A DNA stretch of 64,000 nucleotides from Snodgrassella alvi wkB2 (lineage in GTDB: Bacteria; Pseudomonadota; Gammaproteobacteria; Burkholderiales; Neisseriaceae). The stretch spans positions 1,080,894 to 1,144,893 of the forward strand of contig NZ_CP007446.1 in assembly GCF_000600005.1 (NCBI RefSeq), given 5' to 3'. Below the pieces are notes generated by a model. That model worked only from the letters and a program-made list of their open reading frames with translations. It was not told where the DNA came from and made no database searches. Below are positions 53,074-61,559 of this stretch, piece after piece; positions within the stretch are counted from its first letter, which is position 1, and each line of letters starts with the position of its first letter. The position numbers were made by a program, and so were the translations under genes.

Positions 53074-53451
53074 ATGCAAATTGAAGAAATCCGGGATAAA
53101 CAAGGATTATGGATTGAGGAAGTTGATACCGGAAAAATTACTGTAAACGGCCGGCAATATACTCAACCTGTATGTATTACTGCTGATAAGGTGCTCACAC
53201 TGGATAAGCAAGCAGCCAGTGAGTTAACCATTGATGATTTTACTCAGGCTTTACAGTTTAAGCCTGAAGTGATTTTAATCGGTACCGGAAATCATCATGT
53301 GTTTATTCATCCGCGTCTGACTTCACAATTAGTCGCAAAAGGAATCGGTGTAGAAAGTATGTCTACAGCTGCTGCTTGCCGTACTTTTATGGTATTGCGC
53401 AGTGAAGGCCGCAGTGTCTGGGCATGGTTGTGGCCATTTATAGAAGAGTAG
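53074..53451 (+). CDS. Mth938-like (DUF498/NDUFAF3-type) protein
   Basis: A 125-residue protein of the Mth938/DUF498 domain family, related to the mitochondrial complex I assembly factor NDUFAF3. Family strings: WIEEVDTGKITVNGRQYTQPV, PEVILIGTGNHHVFIHP and VESMSTAAACRTFMVLRSEGR. The start at ATG 53074 has GAGGA just before it. A second ATG (53056) upstream adds 6 residues and is less likely. The bacterial role is unknown. It diverges from hom. Confidence 0.88.
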   Translation: MQIEEIRDKQGLWIEEVDTGKITVNGRQYTQPVCITADKVLTLDKQAASELTIDDFTQALQFKPEVILIGTGNHHVFIHPRLTSQLVAKGIGVESMSTAAACRTFMVLRSEGRSVWAWLWPFIEE

Positions 53452-53518
53452 TATGTATTTAAATATATTGCTTTTAAAAAGAATAATTTAGAAATAATCA
53501 GTATCAGGGTTAAGGATA

Positions 53519-53561
53519 AAAAATCAGGCTGCCGGTATCATTAACCGGAACCTGATTTTTT
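53519..53561 (+). terminator. Terminator between Mth938-like gene and qmcA
   Basis: AAAATCAGG...CCGGT pairs with ACCGG..CCTGATTTT with a small internal loop and T run. The stem is symmetric, so it serves both converging genes. Confidence 0.85.
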
Positions 53562-53579
53562 AATAGTTACGTAAGTTAT

Positions 53580-54533
53580 TTATTTAACTGCTGTGCTGTT
53601 CTGACCTTTGATAATGCTCATGCCAGCACTTACCAGACTACCAATATCTGCAACATTAGCAGGCATAATCAGAGTATTATTGGTTTTTGCCAGTTTAGCA
53701 AAAGCATCTACGTACTGTTCAGCCACTTTCAGATTCACAGCTTCTGTACCGCCCGGTTCTTTTACTGCGGCAGCTACCTGACGAATTGCTTCCGCGGTCG
53801 CCTGTGCAACCAGACGCAAAGCTTCAGCTTCACCTTCGGCGCGATTAATCTGTGCTACTTTGGCACCCTGAGATTCATTGATAGAAGCTTGAGCTTCACC
53901 CTGTGACTTCTGAATTTCAGCTTCACGCTGACCGGCCGCCAGATTAATCTGTTCCTGCTTGATCCCTTCAGACTGAGCAATACGTGCGCGTTTTTCCCGT
54001 TCGGCTGTAATCTGAGCTTGCATTGAGCGCAGAATTTCCTGAGGTGGAACCAAATCTTTGATTTCATAGCGCAATACTTTAACGCCCCATGAAACCGCTG
54101 CTTCATCCAATGAGGCAACCACGGTATGGTTAATATCATCACGTTCTTCAAAAGTTTTATCCAGTTCCATACGACCAATAACTGAACGTAATGTTGTTTG
54201 AGCCAGTTGGGTAATGGCAACTACAAAGTTACTGGAGCCATAGGATGCAAGTTTAGGATCAGTTACCTGAAAATAGATAATACCATCCACTGTAAGCTGT
54301 GTATTATCGCGGGTAATACAAACCTGACTGGGTACATCCAGTGGTATTTCCTTTAAAGTATGTTTATAAGCGACACGATCGATAATCGGAATAATAAAAT
54401 TAAGACCGGCTACCAGAGTAGCGTGATAGCGGCCTAAACGTTCAACAATATAGACTTCCTGCTGAGGTACAACTTTAAATGCCATGCAGATAAATGCAAC
54501 AATGGCGGCGAGAAAAATAAAAGTCAGAATCAT
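53580..54533 (-). CDS. qmcA: SPFH/stomatin-like protein QmcA
   Basis: A 317-residue membrane-anchored protein of the SPFH (stomatin/prohibitin) family. An N-terminal hydrophobic helix (LTFIFLAAIVAFICMAF) is followed by the SPFH domain: VPQQEVYIVERLGRYHATL, DNTQLTVDGIIYFQVTD and SVIGRMELDKTFEERDDIN. The coiled region after residue 190 is rich in Glu, Ala and Gln (REAEIQKSQGEAQASINE) and drives oligomerisation. It is paired with NfeD two bases upstream, the classic membrane-microdomain gene pair. Confidence 0.94.
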   Translation of the reverse strand: MILTFIFLAAIVAFICMAFKVVPQQEVYIVERLGRYHATLVAGLNFIIPIIDRVAYKHTLKEIPLDVPSQVCITRDNTQLTVDGIIYFQVTDPKLASYGSSNFVVAITQLAQTTLRSVIGRMELDKTFEERDDINHTVVASLDEAAVSWGVKVLRYEIKDLVPPQEILRSMQAQITAEREKRARIAQSEGIKQEQINLAAGQREAEIQKSQGEAQASINESQGAKVAQINRAEGEAEALRLVAQATAEAIRQVAAAVKEPGGTEAVNLKVAEQYVDAFAKLAKTNNTLIMPANVADIGSLVSAGMSIIKGQNSTAVK

Positions 54534-54535
54534 GA

Positions 54536-54970
54536 TTATTCCTGCTGAGTAGAAGGGGCTTGAGAAGTAATATTTAAAATATTGCCTTGATGGCTGATGA
54601 TTTGAGCACTGTCACCGGATTTTGCGTCAGTTGGATGATTAAAACGAGCCTGCCAGATAGTGCCCCGATAATGTACCTGCCATAATCCGTCGGGTAGGAG
54701 CTGAGTAAGTATCACTGTCTGACCGTAGTCCGGATCATCAGTTGGTTTTGCCATGTTTTCACGCGGATGTTTATTTTGCCAGGCACGTACGATGGTAATA
54801 CCCAGAATAGAAAAAACTATTGCAATAACAGCATTGACGCTCTCACTGGTTTTCAGCAGCCATTCAGCCAGACCGGCACTGAGTAATGAGGCACTGATTA
54901 CCAGCATATAAAAAGTGCCGCTAAACATTTCCAATACAAACAGAACCAAAGCTGCAATACACCAAATCAT
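54536..54970 (-). CDS. NfeD-family membrane protein
   Basis: A 144-residue protein of the NfeD family: about three short membrane helices (LVLFVLEMFSGTFYMLVISAS region and the next two) followed by a soluble OB-fold part, with YGQTVILTQLLPDGLWQVHYRG and the ISHQGNIL end. NfeD partners are coupled to SPFH proteins. The stop is two bases before the qmcA start, so the two are translationally coupled. Confidence 0.9.
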   Translation of the reverse strand: MIWCIAALVLFVLEMFSGTFYMLVISASLLSAGLAEWLLKTSESVNAVIAIVFSILGITIVRAWQNKHPRENMAKPTDDPDYGQTVILTQLLPDGLWQVHYRGTIWQARFNHPTDAKSGDSAQIISHQGNILNITSQAPSTQQE

Positions 54971-55028
54971 CAGTATCTCCTTAACTTTATAATATTTAAC
55001 AGAAATATGTTTTATTGTAAAGCCGACT

Positions 55029-55772
55029 TCAGGCAGATAGTATCCGTTGCCTACGGGTTTCGCTCAGAACGATACCGGTGCTGACAGAAACATTCAGGCT
55101 TTCAACGGTTCCGAACATAGGAATGGATACCAGTGTATCACACAGATCTCGTGTTAAACGGCGCATGCCATTACCTTCTGCACCCATTACCCATGCTACT
55201 GCTTCCGGGGCCGTAAAGTGATATAAGTCATCACTACCGTTCATATCAGTACCGATAACCCAGATACCGCGCTGTTTCAATTCACGGATGGTGCGTGCCA
55301 GATTCGTCACTGTAATATAAGGTACTGTTTCAGCAGCACCACAGGCTACTTTACTTACGGTGGCATTTAATCCGACACTTTTATCTTTGGGTGCAATTAC
55401 CGCGTGAACTCCCATAACATCCGCAACACGCAAACAGGCTCCCAGATTATGCGGATCTGTAATGCCGTCAAGAATCAGCAATAACGGTGGTTCATTCAGA
55501 TTTTCAAGTACATCTTCTATGTCTACATGTTGTCTGGAAGCATCGATAAAGCCCACTACACCCTGATGGCGGGCATGTTTACTCAAAGTATCGAGCCGTG
55601 CCTGATCTGCGCTGATAATGCGCACATTTTCTGCTTCAGCTTTATTTAATACATCGCGCATACGGGCATCATGTTTACCCTCCAGTACATAAAGTTCAAT
55701 TATGCTGTCCGGGTTTTGCCATAAACGGGCATTAACTGCGTGAAAGCCAATGATGAGGCGCTGATTTGACAT
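55029..55772 (-). CDS. rlmB: 23S rRNA 2'-O-methyltransferase RlmB
   Basis: RlmB methylates the ribose of G2251 in 23S rRNA (E. coli numbering). I start at the ATG at 55772 (247 residues), giving [17 protein letters not shown]; an upstream in-frame ATG adds ten poor residues. SpoU-family motifs: [40 protein letters not shown] and [19 protein letters not shown], the knotted SAM site. The N-terminal substrate-binding domain (residues 1-80) is intact. NfeD begins 58 bases downstream in reading direction. Confidence 0.95.
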   Translation of the reverse strand: MSNQRLIIGFHAVNARLWQNPDSIIELYVLEGKHDARMRDVLNKAEAENVRIISADQARLDTLSKHARHQGVVGFIDASRQHVDIEDVLENLNEPPLLLILDGITDPHNLGACLRVADVMGVHAVIAPKDKSVGLNATVSKVACGAAETVPYITVTNLARTIRELKQRGIWVIGTDMNGSDDLYHFTAPEAVAWVMGAEGNGMRRLTRDLCDTLVSIPMFGTVESLNVSVSTGIVLSETRRQRILSA

Positions 55773-56152
55773 GTATATTTCATTTAGTGAGTAAAAAACC
55801 AATTATAACGGAAATTAGTGTACTAATCTGATTATACCGAATAAATATTATTCTTCATCTAAAAATATAATAGTGATGTAATTTGCCTGATAAAAGAAAT
55901 AAATACCGTTGACAGGTAATTAAATTTTCCGCTCAGGGTTAAGACGGTATCAGTTACATCTTGATAAAAAATTATTGCTTATAAAATGTTATCTTTATCA
56001 TTTATTTAAAATAAAGCAAATTAAACTAAAGTATCTTAATGTTCATTTTCAGAGTTTATGAATAAAGTTAAGAATGATGCTTGTATGAGGGGAATGAACT
56101 CTGACCGCTAATAGCTGGTCGGGAATTTAACTTTAATACAGGAAAAATTCTT
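55773..56152. other. Region upstream of the DUF421 gene and rlmB
   Basis: About 380 bases between divergent genes. A hairpin at 56099-56123 (CTCTGACCGCT with AGCTGGTCGGG) lies about 30 bases before the DUF421 start, in its likely 5' leader. A TTGACA sequence near 55911 has no convincing -10. No small gene was recognised. Confidence 0.45.
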
Positions 56153-56818
56153 ATGGAATATTATTTATGGGTGCTGGCTAAGTTTCTTGTTGGTTTTATT
56201 ATTGTCATTCTGCATTTAAATGTAACAGGTAAAACGCAGTTGAATCAGATGACCCCGGTAGATTTTATTGGTAACTTTGTACTTGGCGGTATTATCGGTG
56301 GTGTAATTTATAATCAGGATATTCCGATTTATCAGTATATTATTGTGTTATTAATCGGTGTTTGCCTTATTTCATTATTAAACTGGGTATGCAAGCATGT
56401 CAGCTTTATCCGAATGTTTGCTATTGGTGAACCGATTCCGATTATGAAAGATGGACACTTTTTGATGGATAATATTCTGCGTAAAAAAAATAAGATTGAT
56501 ATTCTTAATGTGGCTTCACTTTTGCATGCTCAGGGTATTACTTCCTTTCAGGAAGTCAGTTATGCACAGATTGAGCCTAGTGGTTCGCTGACGGTGTTAA
56601 CAGATAAAGGCAAATATCCTTCATTAATTTTATTTAAGGAAGGAGAGGTGCGTACAACGGAATTGCATCGGATAAATAAGGATGAGAAGTGGCTGGAGCA
56701 AAAAATTCAGCAGCAGCACCTGACAGAAGATGATTTATTTCTGGTTGAATTCTGGAATAATAGTTTAAATTTTGTACTGCGTAACGGCGAAGTAAAAAAA
56801 GATACGCTAAAAAGTTAA
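56153..56818 (+). CDS. DUF421 (YetF-like) membrane protein
   Basis: A 221-residue inner-membrane protein. Three N-terminal helices (FLVGFIIVILHLNVTG, FIGNFVLGGIIGGVIY and YIIVLLIGVCLISLLNW) are followed by the YetF-like cytoplasmic part, with GEPIPIMKDGHFLMDNILRKKN, the DILNVASLLHAQGI segment and EVSYAQIEPSGSLTVL. This pair of YetF domains is the family hallmark. Function is unknown; related proteins are in spore or envelope contexts. The gene after it, 78 bases on, is unrelated. Confidence 0.86.
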   Translation: MEYYLWVLAKFLVGFIIVILHLNVTGKTQLNQMTPVDFIGNFVLGGIIGGVIYNQDIPIYQYIIVLLIGVCLISLLNWVCKHVSFIRMFAIGEPIPIMKDGHFLMDNILRKKNKIDILNVASLLHAQGITSFQEVSYAQIEPSGSLTVLTDKGKYPSLILFKEGEVRTTELHRINKDEKWLEQKIQQQHLTEDDLFLVEFWNNSLNFVLRNGEVKKDTLKS

Positions 56819-56896
56819 TTTTTATTGCAGATTAGTGGCTGGAGAAATATCCGGAAAAGGTTACAATACTGTTTTAGGTTAATTTAATTTATTGCT

Positions 56897-57751
56897 GTGC
56901 AGCCACTCGAATATTGTCTTCAGAAAATTTGCCATAGCAGGAATGCTATGGCTTTTCGTTTTCCTTTTCTTTCCTCGGTGCAGCGTCATGCACTGATAGC
57001 TTTGTATGCTTTGCAGCAAGAATTAAATGATGTAGTAGAAGATTGTTCTGATGCTAATGTGGCTTTGACAACACTGCGATGGTGGGAGCGACAACTAGAT
57101 AAGCTGTATAACTCTGATTCTGTTCCTGAACATCCTTTATTACAGGCTTTAAAACCATTTATTATCCGATATTCTTTACCATTGGCTGAAATACTGGCTT
57201 TGCCTGATGCACTTCGTACGCAATTAACTCAGGCCAGATTTCAGGATATGGAACAGCTATGCCATTATAGTAAACAGGCAGGGATGGTGCAGGGGCGTTT
57301 AACAAGCAGAGTTTTGGGATTCAGTGCAGAACAAACTTTGGAATTTGCCGATAAAGTGGGTGAAATATGTCAGCTGGTGATGATTTACTCACGGATTGGT
57401 GCGGATACAAGGCTGGGGAAGCTGTATATTCCAGTAGAGTTATTACAGCAATTTAATGTTCCGGCTCATTTGGTACTTAACCGACACGGTGGGGTTGAAT
57501 TTACAACATTGATGAATGCATGGCTTGCTGCATTAAAACAGCAGTTTAATTCTGCTCTTGCTTTGCTGCCTTCTGCAGATAACCGCAGGCAGCGCGCCAG
57601 TCTGGCCATGCTCGCAGTAGCCCGGGCTCAGCTTAATGAAATTGAGCAGGACGGACTACAGAATATCATGCAATATCAGCTGGTCGTACCCCGACCGCGT
57701 CAGCAACGGTTATTCTGGAAAACGTGGTTGTGTGGTTTTCGGCCGGTATAG
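56897..57751 (+). CDS. Squalene/phytoene synthase-like protein with degenerate motifs
   Basis: A 284-residue trans-prenyltransferase-fold protein of the squalene/phytoene synthase family. The start is a GTG at 56897; it keeps the family N-terminus EYCLQKICHSRNAMAFRF, which the next ATG at 56948 would lose. Then LYALQQELNDVVED corresponds to the first Asp-rich motif (normally xxxDDxxDE), and IYSRIGADTRLGKLYIP to the second (normally LRDxxED.xxGR.YLP). Both have lost key acidic residues, so the metal- and diphosphate-binding site looks impaired. No other isoprenoid or hopanoid genes are nearby. Function cannot be assumed to be terpene synthesis. Confidence 0.78.
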   Translation: MQPLEYCLQKICHSRNAMAFRFPFLSSVQRHALIALYALQQELNDVVEDCSDANVALTTLRWWERQLDKLYNSDSVPEHPLLQALKPFIIRYSLPLAEILALPDALRTQLTQARFQDMEQLCHYSKQAGMVQGRLTSRVLGFSAEQTLEFADKVGEICQLVMIYSRIGADTRLGKLYIPVELLQQFNVPAHLVLNRHGGVEFTTLMNAWLAALKQQFNSALALLPSADNRRQRASLAMLAVARAQLNEIEQDGLQNIMQYQLVVPRPRQQRLFWKTWLCGFRPV

Positions 57752-58039
57752 ATTAAAAAATGTGAAGCAGGATGTTTTCTAAGAAAAGTGTGATATGGCG
57801 AGTATTATGAGTTATAAGAACTATTTTTGTAATTGAATTATATTTTTAAAATTTTATTGCTTAAATAAATAAAATATTGAAATTATATTTCAATGTAAAA
57901 GCGTATATCTGAGCAATTTTAATTACGCAATAAGGCTGGATTTTTGTATAATTTATGCCATCATCTGCTTACTGGTGCAGGTGTAAGCAATTTTATTGCT
58001 AAATTGTTTCCGGATTAACCCTGTGCTGAGGAACCCAAT

Positions 58040-59038
58040 ATGCTCAGAGCAAAAAAAACCTTACTTATTCTGGGTTTAACTGCTGTCTGTTTGCTTTCTG
58101 CCTGTTCGCAATCCGAACAGGGAAATAAAACCAGCGATACCAATACGAAAAAAGTAGCCATTACGGCAATTGTTGAACATCCTGCTTTGGATGCTGTACG
58201 TCAGGGTGTGATTGATGAACTGCGTGCTGAAGGCTATGAACAGGGTAAAAATCTTCAGCTGGATTTTCAAAGTGCACAAGGGAATACTGCTACTGCCGGT
58301 CAGATTGCTAAAAAATTTGCCGGCAATAATCCAGATGTAATTATCACAATCGGCACGCCAAGCGCGCAGTCTATGGTTGCAGCAACACGCAAAATTCCGA
58401 TAGTGTTTGCAGCAGTAACCGATCCGGTTGCAGCTAAACTGGTAACAAGCTGGGAACCCAGCAAAACCAATGTTACCGGTGTTTCTGATGAACTGCCTTT
58501 ACAGCCACAGATTGATTTAATGAAACAAGTTGTACCTAACCTGAAAACAGTGGGTTATGTATATAGCCCGGGGGAAATCAATTCAACTGTTGTGCTCGGA
58601 CAATTACAGTCTTTACTGGCTAAGGACGGTATTACTGTGGCCGCAGCACCGGCACAGCGTACAACTGATGTTCCCATGGCTACTAAAAGCTTGCAGGGTA
58701 AGGCAGATCTGATTTATACCTCTCTGGACAATAATGTGGTTTCTGCTTATGAATCCATGTACAAAGTTGCCAAAGACATGAAAATGCCCTTGGTGGCTTC
58801 AGATACCGGTTCGGTAAAACGCGGTGCGGCTGTAGCACTGGGGGTTAATTATCATGAGCTTGGTACAGCTACTGGTAAAATTGTAGGCCGGATTCTCAAA
58901 GGAGAGCAGGCTGGTAACATTGCTCCGCAGCGTATGACCGCAGATCAGCTTGATTTAATGGTAAGTAAATCTCATGCTGCCGAACAAGGTATTACATTTT
59001 CGGAGCAATTACTCAAACAGGCTAAATTAGTCGATTAG
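58040..59038 (+). CDS. TrpX-type ABC transporter substrate-binding lipoprotein
   Basis: A 332-residue periplasmic lipoprotein (lipobox LSAC, about residue 22). The mature part matches the ABC_sub_bind family: VAITAIVEHPALDAVRQGVIDEL, GNNPDVIITIGTPSAQSM and PIVFAAVTDPVAAKLV. Streptococcal relatives (TrpX) bind tryptophan; other members bind various small ligands, so the ligand here is uncertain. It is followed by a hairpin at 59070 and then the permease and ATPase genes, the complete importer. Confidence 0.88.
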   Translation: MLRAKKTLLILGLTAVCLLSACSQSEQGNKTSDTNTKKVAITAIVEHPALDAVRQGVIDELRAEGYEQGKNLQLDFQSAQGNTATAGQIAKKFAGNNPDVIITIGTPSAQSMVAATRKIPIVFAAVTDPVAAKLVTSWEPSKTNVTGVSDELPLQPQIDLMKQVVPNLKTVGYVYSPGEINSTVVLGQLQSLLAKDGITVAAAPAQRTTDVPMATKSLQGKADLIYTSLDNNVVSAYESMYKVAKDMKMPLVASDTGSVKRGAAVALGVNYHELGTATGKIVGRILKGEQAGNIAPQRMTADQLDLMVSKSHAAEQGITFSEQLLKQAKLVD

Positions 59039-59069
59039 GATTATAAAAAGCCTCTGGGACGGATACCGT

Positions 59070-59115
59070 AACATCGGCAAGCTGATTCAGGCTTTGCCGA
59101 TGTTGTTTTTATTTT
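59070..59115 (+). terminator. Intra-operon terminator-like hairpin
   Basis: AACATCGGCAA pairs with TTGCCGATGTT (11 bp, 13-base loop) followed by GTTTTTATTTT. It lies between the binding protein and its permease, so it probably lets the binding protein be made in excess. Confidence 0.8.
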
Positions 59116-59141
59116 CAACCACAATTTGTTAATTGGTTAAT

Positions 59142-60044
59142 ATGTCTTCTATAGCTTTATTTGGTGCTTTAGAAAGCGGGCTGATATATGCTCTCGTTGC
59201 TCTGGGTGTACTGATTTCATTCCGTATTCTGGATTTTCCTGATTTAACTGCCGATGGCAGTTTTCCGCTCGGCGGTGCTGTATTTGCCATTTGTGTTACC
59301 CATGGTATTAATCCGTGGCTGGCTACTGCACTTGGCGGAGTTGCCGGTGCATGTGCCGGTTTGGTAACAGCATGGCTGCATGTTTCTTTAAAAATCATGC
59401 AGCTGTTAGCCAGTATTCTGGTTATGGTTGCTTTGTATTCGGTTAACCTGCGTATTATGGGTGCACCTAATTTGCCTTTACTGGATCAGCCCAGTGTATT
59501 TACGCCGTTTTTTAATGCTGACGGAAGCAACCAGTATTGGGTGCAGCCGCTGGTAATTTTTGGTTTTGTGCTGATTGCCAAATTTTTTCTGGACTGGTTT
59601 TTTGCTACAGAAATTGGTTTATCAATGCGAGCTACCGGCGTAAATGCACGAATGGCTCGTGCTCAGGGTGTAAATACCTCACGTATTTTGCTGTTAGGCA
59701 TGGCGATATCAAACGCATTTATTGCCTTGGCCGGTGCACTATTTGTGCAGACTCAGGGCGGTGCAGATATATCAATCGGAATTGGCACGATTGTCGTCGG
59801 GCTGGCCGCAGTGATTATTGGTGAAACCCTGATTCCGGGAAAACGGTTCATCATTATTACACTGGCTGTTATAGTGGGAGCAGTACTTTACCGTGCATTT
59901 ATTGCGCTGGCGCTGGGCAGTGATACATTGCAGCATATAGGCTTTGGACCGCAGGATTTAAATCTGGTTACAGCAATTTTAGTTGTACTTGCGCTGCGTT
60001 TGCCGGCAATCAAAGGTTACTTTAAAAGGAAATTCAAAGCATGA
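59142..60044 (+). CDS. ABC transporter permease (branched-chain/TrpY type)
   Basis: A 300-residue inner-membrane permease with about eight hydrophobic segments. The start is taken at ATG 59142 (MSSIALFGALESGLIYAL); a TTG nine bases upstream is less likely. The motif RILDFPDLTADGSFPLGGAV near the N-terminus is a signature of this permease type, and RATGVNARMARAQGVNTSR is the ATPase-coupling loop. It overlaps the following ATPase gene by four bases (ATGA), so the two are translationally coupled. Confidence 0.92.
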   Translation: MSSIALFGALESGLIYALVALGVLISFRILDFPDLTADGSFPLGGAVFAICVTHGINPWLATALGGVAGACAGLVTAWLHVSLKIMQLLASILVMVALYSVNLRIMGAPNLPLLDQPSVFTPFFNADGSNQYWVQPLVIFGFVLIAKFFLDWFFATEIGLSMRATGVNARMARAQGVNTSRILLLGMAISNAFIALAGALFVQTQGGADISIGIGTIVVGLAAVIIGETLIPGKRFIIITLAVIVGAVLYRAFIALALGSDTLQHIGFGPQDLNLVTAILVVLALRLPAIKGYFKRKFKA

Positions 60045-60835
60045 TGCGCGCAGATAATTTACGCCTCACATTCAATGCGGGAACACCAATTGAAAATCCT
60101 GCTTTGCGAGGCATGAGTTTAAGTATTGCGGATGGTGAATTTGTTACCGTTATCGGTAGTAATGGTGCCGGTAAATCTACTTTTCTTAATGCTATCAGTG
60201 GTGACACCATGGTAGATTCCGGTACGATTACTATCAATAGTAAAGATGTTACCAGTGAACCTGCTTATAAACGTGCGCCATTAGTAGCACGTGTTTTTCA
60301 AGACCCTCTTGCCGGTACCTGTGAAGCCTTAACCATTGAAGAAAATATGGCTCTGGCACTGCGGCGTGGCAGCAGTCGTGGTTTGCGTCCGGCTATTAAA
60401 CGTCAGTATCGTGAACTGTTTCGTGAAAAACTGGCAATGCTTAACCTGGGACTGGAGAACCGATTGAGCGACAGAATTGGTCTGCTTTCCGGTGGGCAGC
60501 GACAGGCTGTCAGTTTGTTGATGGCTTCGTTGCAAAGTTCTAAAATTTTATTGCTTGATGAGCATACTGCTGCACTGGATCCTAAAACAGCCGCTTTTGT
60601 ACTCGAGCTGACAGACCGTATTGTGCGTGAAAATAAATTAACTGCAATGATGGTAACACATTCGATGCAGCAGGCTCTGGATCACGGATCACGTACTGTC
60701 ATGCTGCATCAGGGGCGTGTGGTGCTGGATGTGGCTGGTGACAAACGTGCCGGTATGTGTGTGGCGGATCTATTAAAGATGTTCGAACATACTCAGGGCG
60801 AAAAAGTATCTGATGATGCTTTATTACTGAGCTAA
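60041..60835 (+). CDS. ABC transporter ATP-binding protein
   Basis: A 264-residue ATPase driving the adjacent importer. Walker A is VIGSNGAGKSTFLNAI, the ABC signature is LLSGGQRQAVSLLMASL and Walker B with the H-containing loop is ILLLDEHTAALDPKTA. The 'DEH' in Walker B instead of 'DEP' is typical of the YtfR/TrpZ-like subfamily. The H-loop is MMVTHSMQQALDHG. It starts within the permease stop (ATGA overlap). Confidence 0.93.
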   Translation: MMRADNLRLTFNAGTPIENPALRGMSLSIADGEFVTVIGSNGAGKSTFLNAISGDTMVDSGTITINSKDVTSEPAYKRAPLVARVFQDPLAGTCEALTIEENMALALRRGSSRGLRPAIKRQYRELFREKLAMLNLGLENRLSDRIGLLSGGQRQAVSLLMASLQSSKILLLDEHTAALDPKTAAFVLELTDRIVRENKLTAMMVTHSMQQALDHGSRTVMLHQGRVVLDVAGDKRAGMCVADLLKMFEHTQGEKVSDDALLLS

Positions 60836-60853
60836 ACCTCTGTGTTTATAAAA

Positions 60854-60886
60854 CAGGCTGTCAGCATTCCTGACAGCCTGATTTTC
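60854..60886 (+). terminator. Terminator of the ABC importer operon
   Basis: CAGGCTGTCAG pairs with CTGACAGCCTG with a five-base loop, then ATTTT. It lies 18 bases past the ATPase stop. Confidence 0.82.
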
Positions 60887-60900
60887 TGATTGGAAGCATA

Positions 60901-61473
60901 ATGTCTGTACCTGAACTGATTGTACTGAATAAACCTTATGGTGTGATTTGTCAGTTTAGCGCTCATGAGAAACATCCTACCCTGAAGCAATATGTATCAT
61001 TACCGAATGTCTATCCGGCAGGCCGGCTGGATACGGATAGTGAAGGATTACTTTTATTAACTGCCAACGGACGTCTACAGGCAAAAATTGCTCATCCTAA
61101 GTATAAACTGATAAAAACATACTGGGCACAGGTGGAAGGTAAAACGGATAATGAACGCATACAACAATTGGCTGACGGGGTAAATCTGGGCGACTTTATT
61201 ACACAGCCGGCTCAAGTTCAATTGGTTAATGCTGCTGATAGTGCCCGTTTATGGCCGCGAGTACCGCCAATTCGTGAACGTAAAACAGTAACTGATTTCT
61301 GGCTGCAAATTCGAATCAGTGAAGGTAAAAACAGGCAGGTACGACGTATGTGCGCAAAAGTTGGCTGGCCCTGTTTGCGTTTAGTGCGAGTAGGAATAGG
61401 GCAGCTAGATGTTTTTTCCCTTAAGTTACCTTTGGGAAAGTGGCAGGCTGTGAATCCAAAAGATTTATCATAA
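60901..61473 (+). CDS. rluE: 23S rRNA pseudouridine synthase RluE-type
   Basis: A 190-residue pseudouridine synthase of the RsuA/RluE group. The catalytic aspartate is in AGRLDTDSEGLLLLTANG (about residue 43). Other strings: LIVLNKPYGVICQFS and KNRQVRRMCAKVGWPCLRLVR. There is no N-terminal S4 domain, which fits RluE, the enzyme for U2457 in 23S rRNA (E. coli numbering). RluE is the best guess; RsuA or RluB are larger and have S4. It follows the ABC importer. Confidence 0.88.
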   Translation: MSVPELIVLNKPYGVICQFSAHEKHPTLKQYVSLPNVYPAGRLDTDSEGLLLLTANGRLQAKIAHPKYKLIKTYWAQVEGKTDNERIQQLADGVNLGDFITQPAQVQLVNAADSARLWPRVPPIRERKTVTDFWLQIRISEGKNRQVRRMCAKVGWPCLRLVRVGIGQLDVFSLKLPLGKWQAVNPKDLS

Positions 61474-61497
61474 ATATTTTTTGTATTGCCATACATT

Positions 61498-61536
61498 AAA
61501 AATAACCCTTATGTTATGGACATAAGGGTTATTTGT
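61498..61536 (+). terminator. Terminator between rluE and metQ
   Basis: AAATAACCCTTATG pairs with CATAAGGGTTATTT around TTATGGA, with A/T tracts on both sides; it serves both converging genes. Confidence 0.88.
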
Positions 61537-61559
61537 ATTTCCTAAAATGAAATAATTAA

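Noticed and set aside
55905..55920. TTGACA upstream of the DUF421 gene as a promoter
   Set aside because: No acceptable -10 at 15-19 bases, so it was not annotated.
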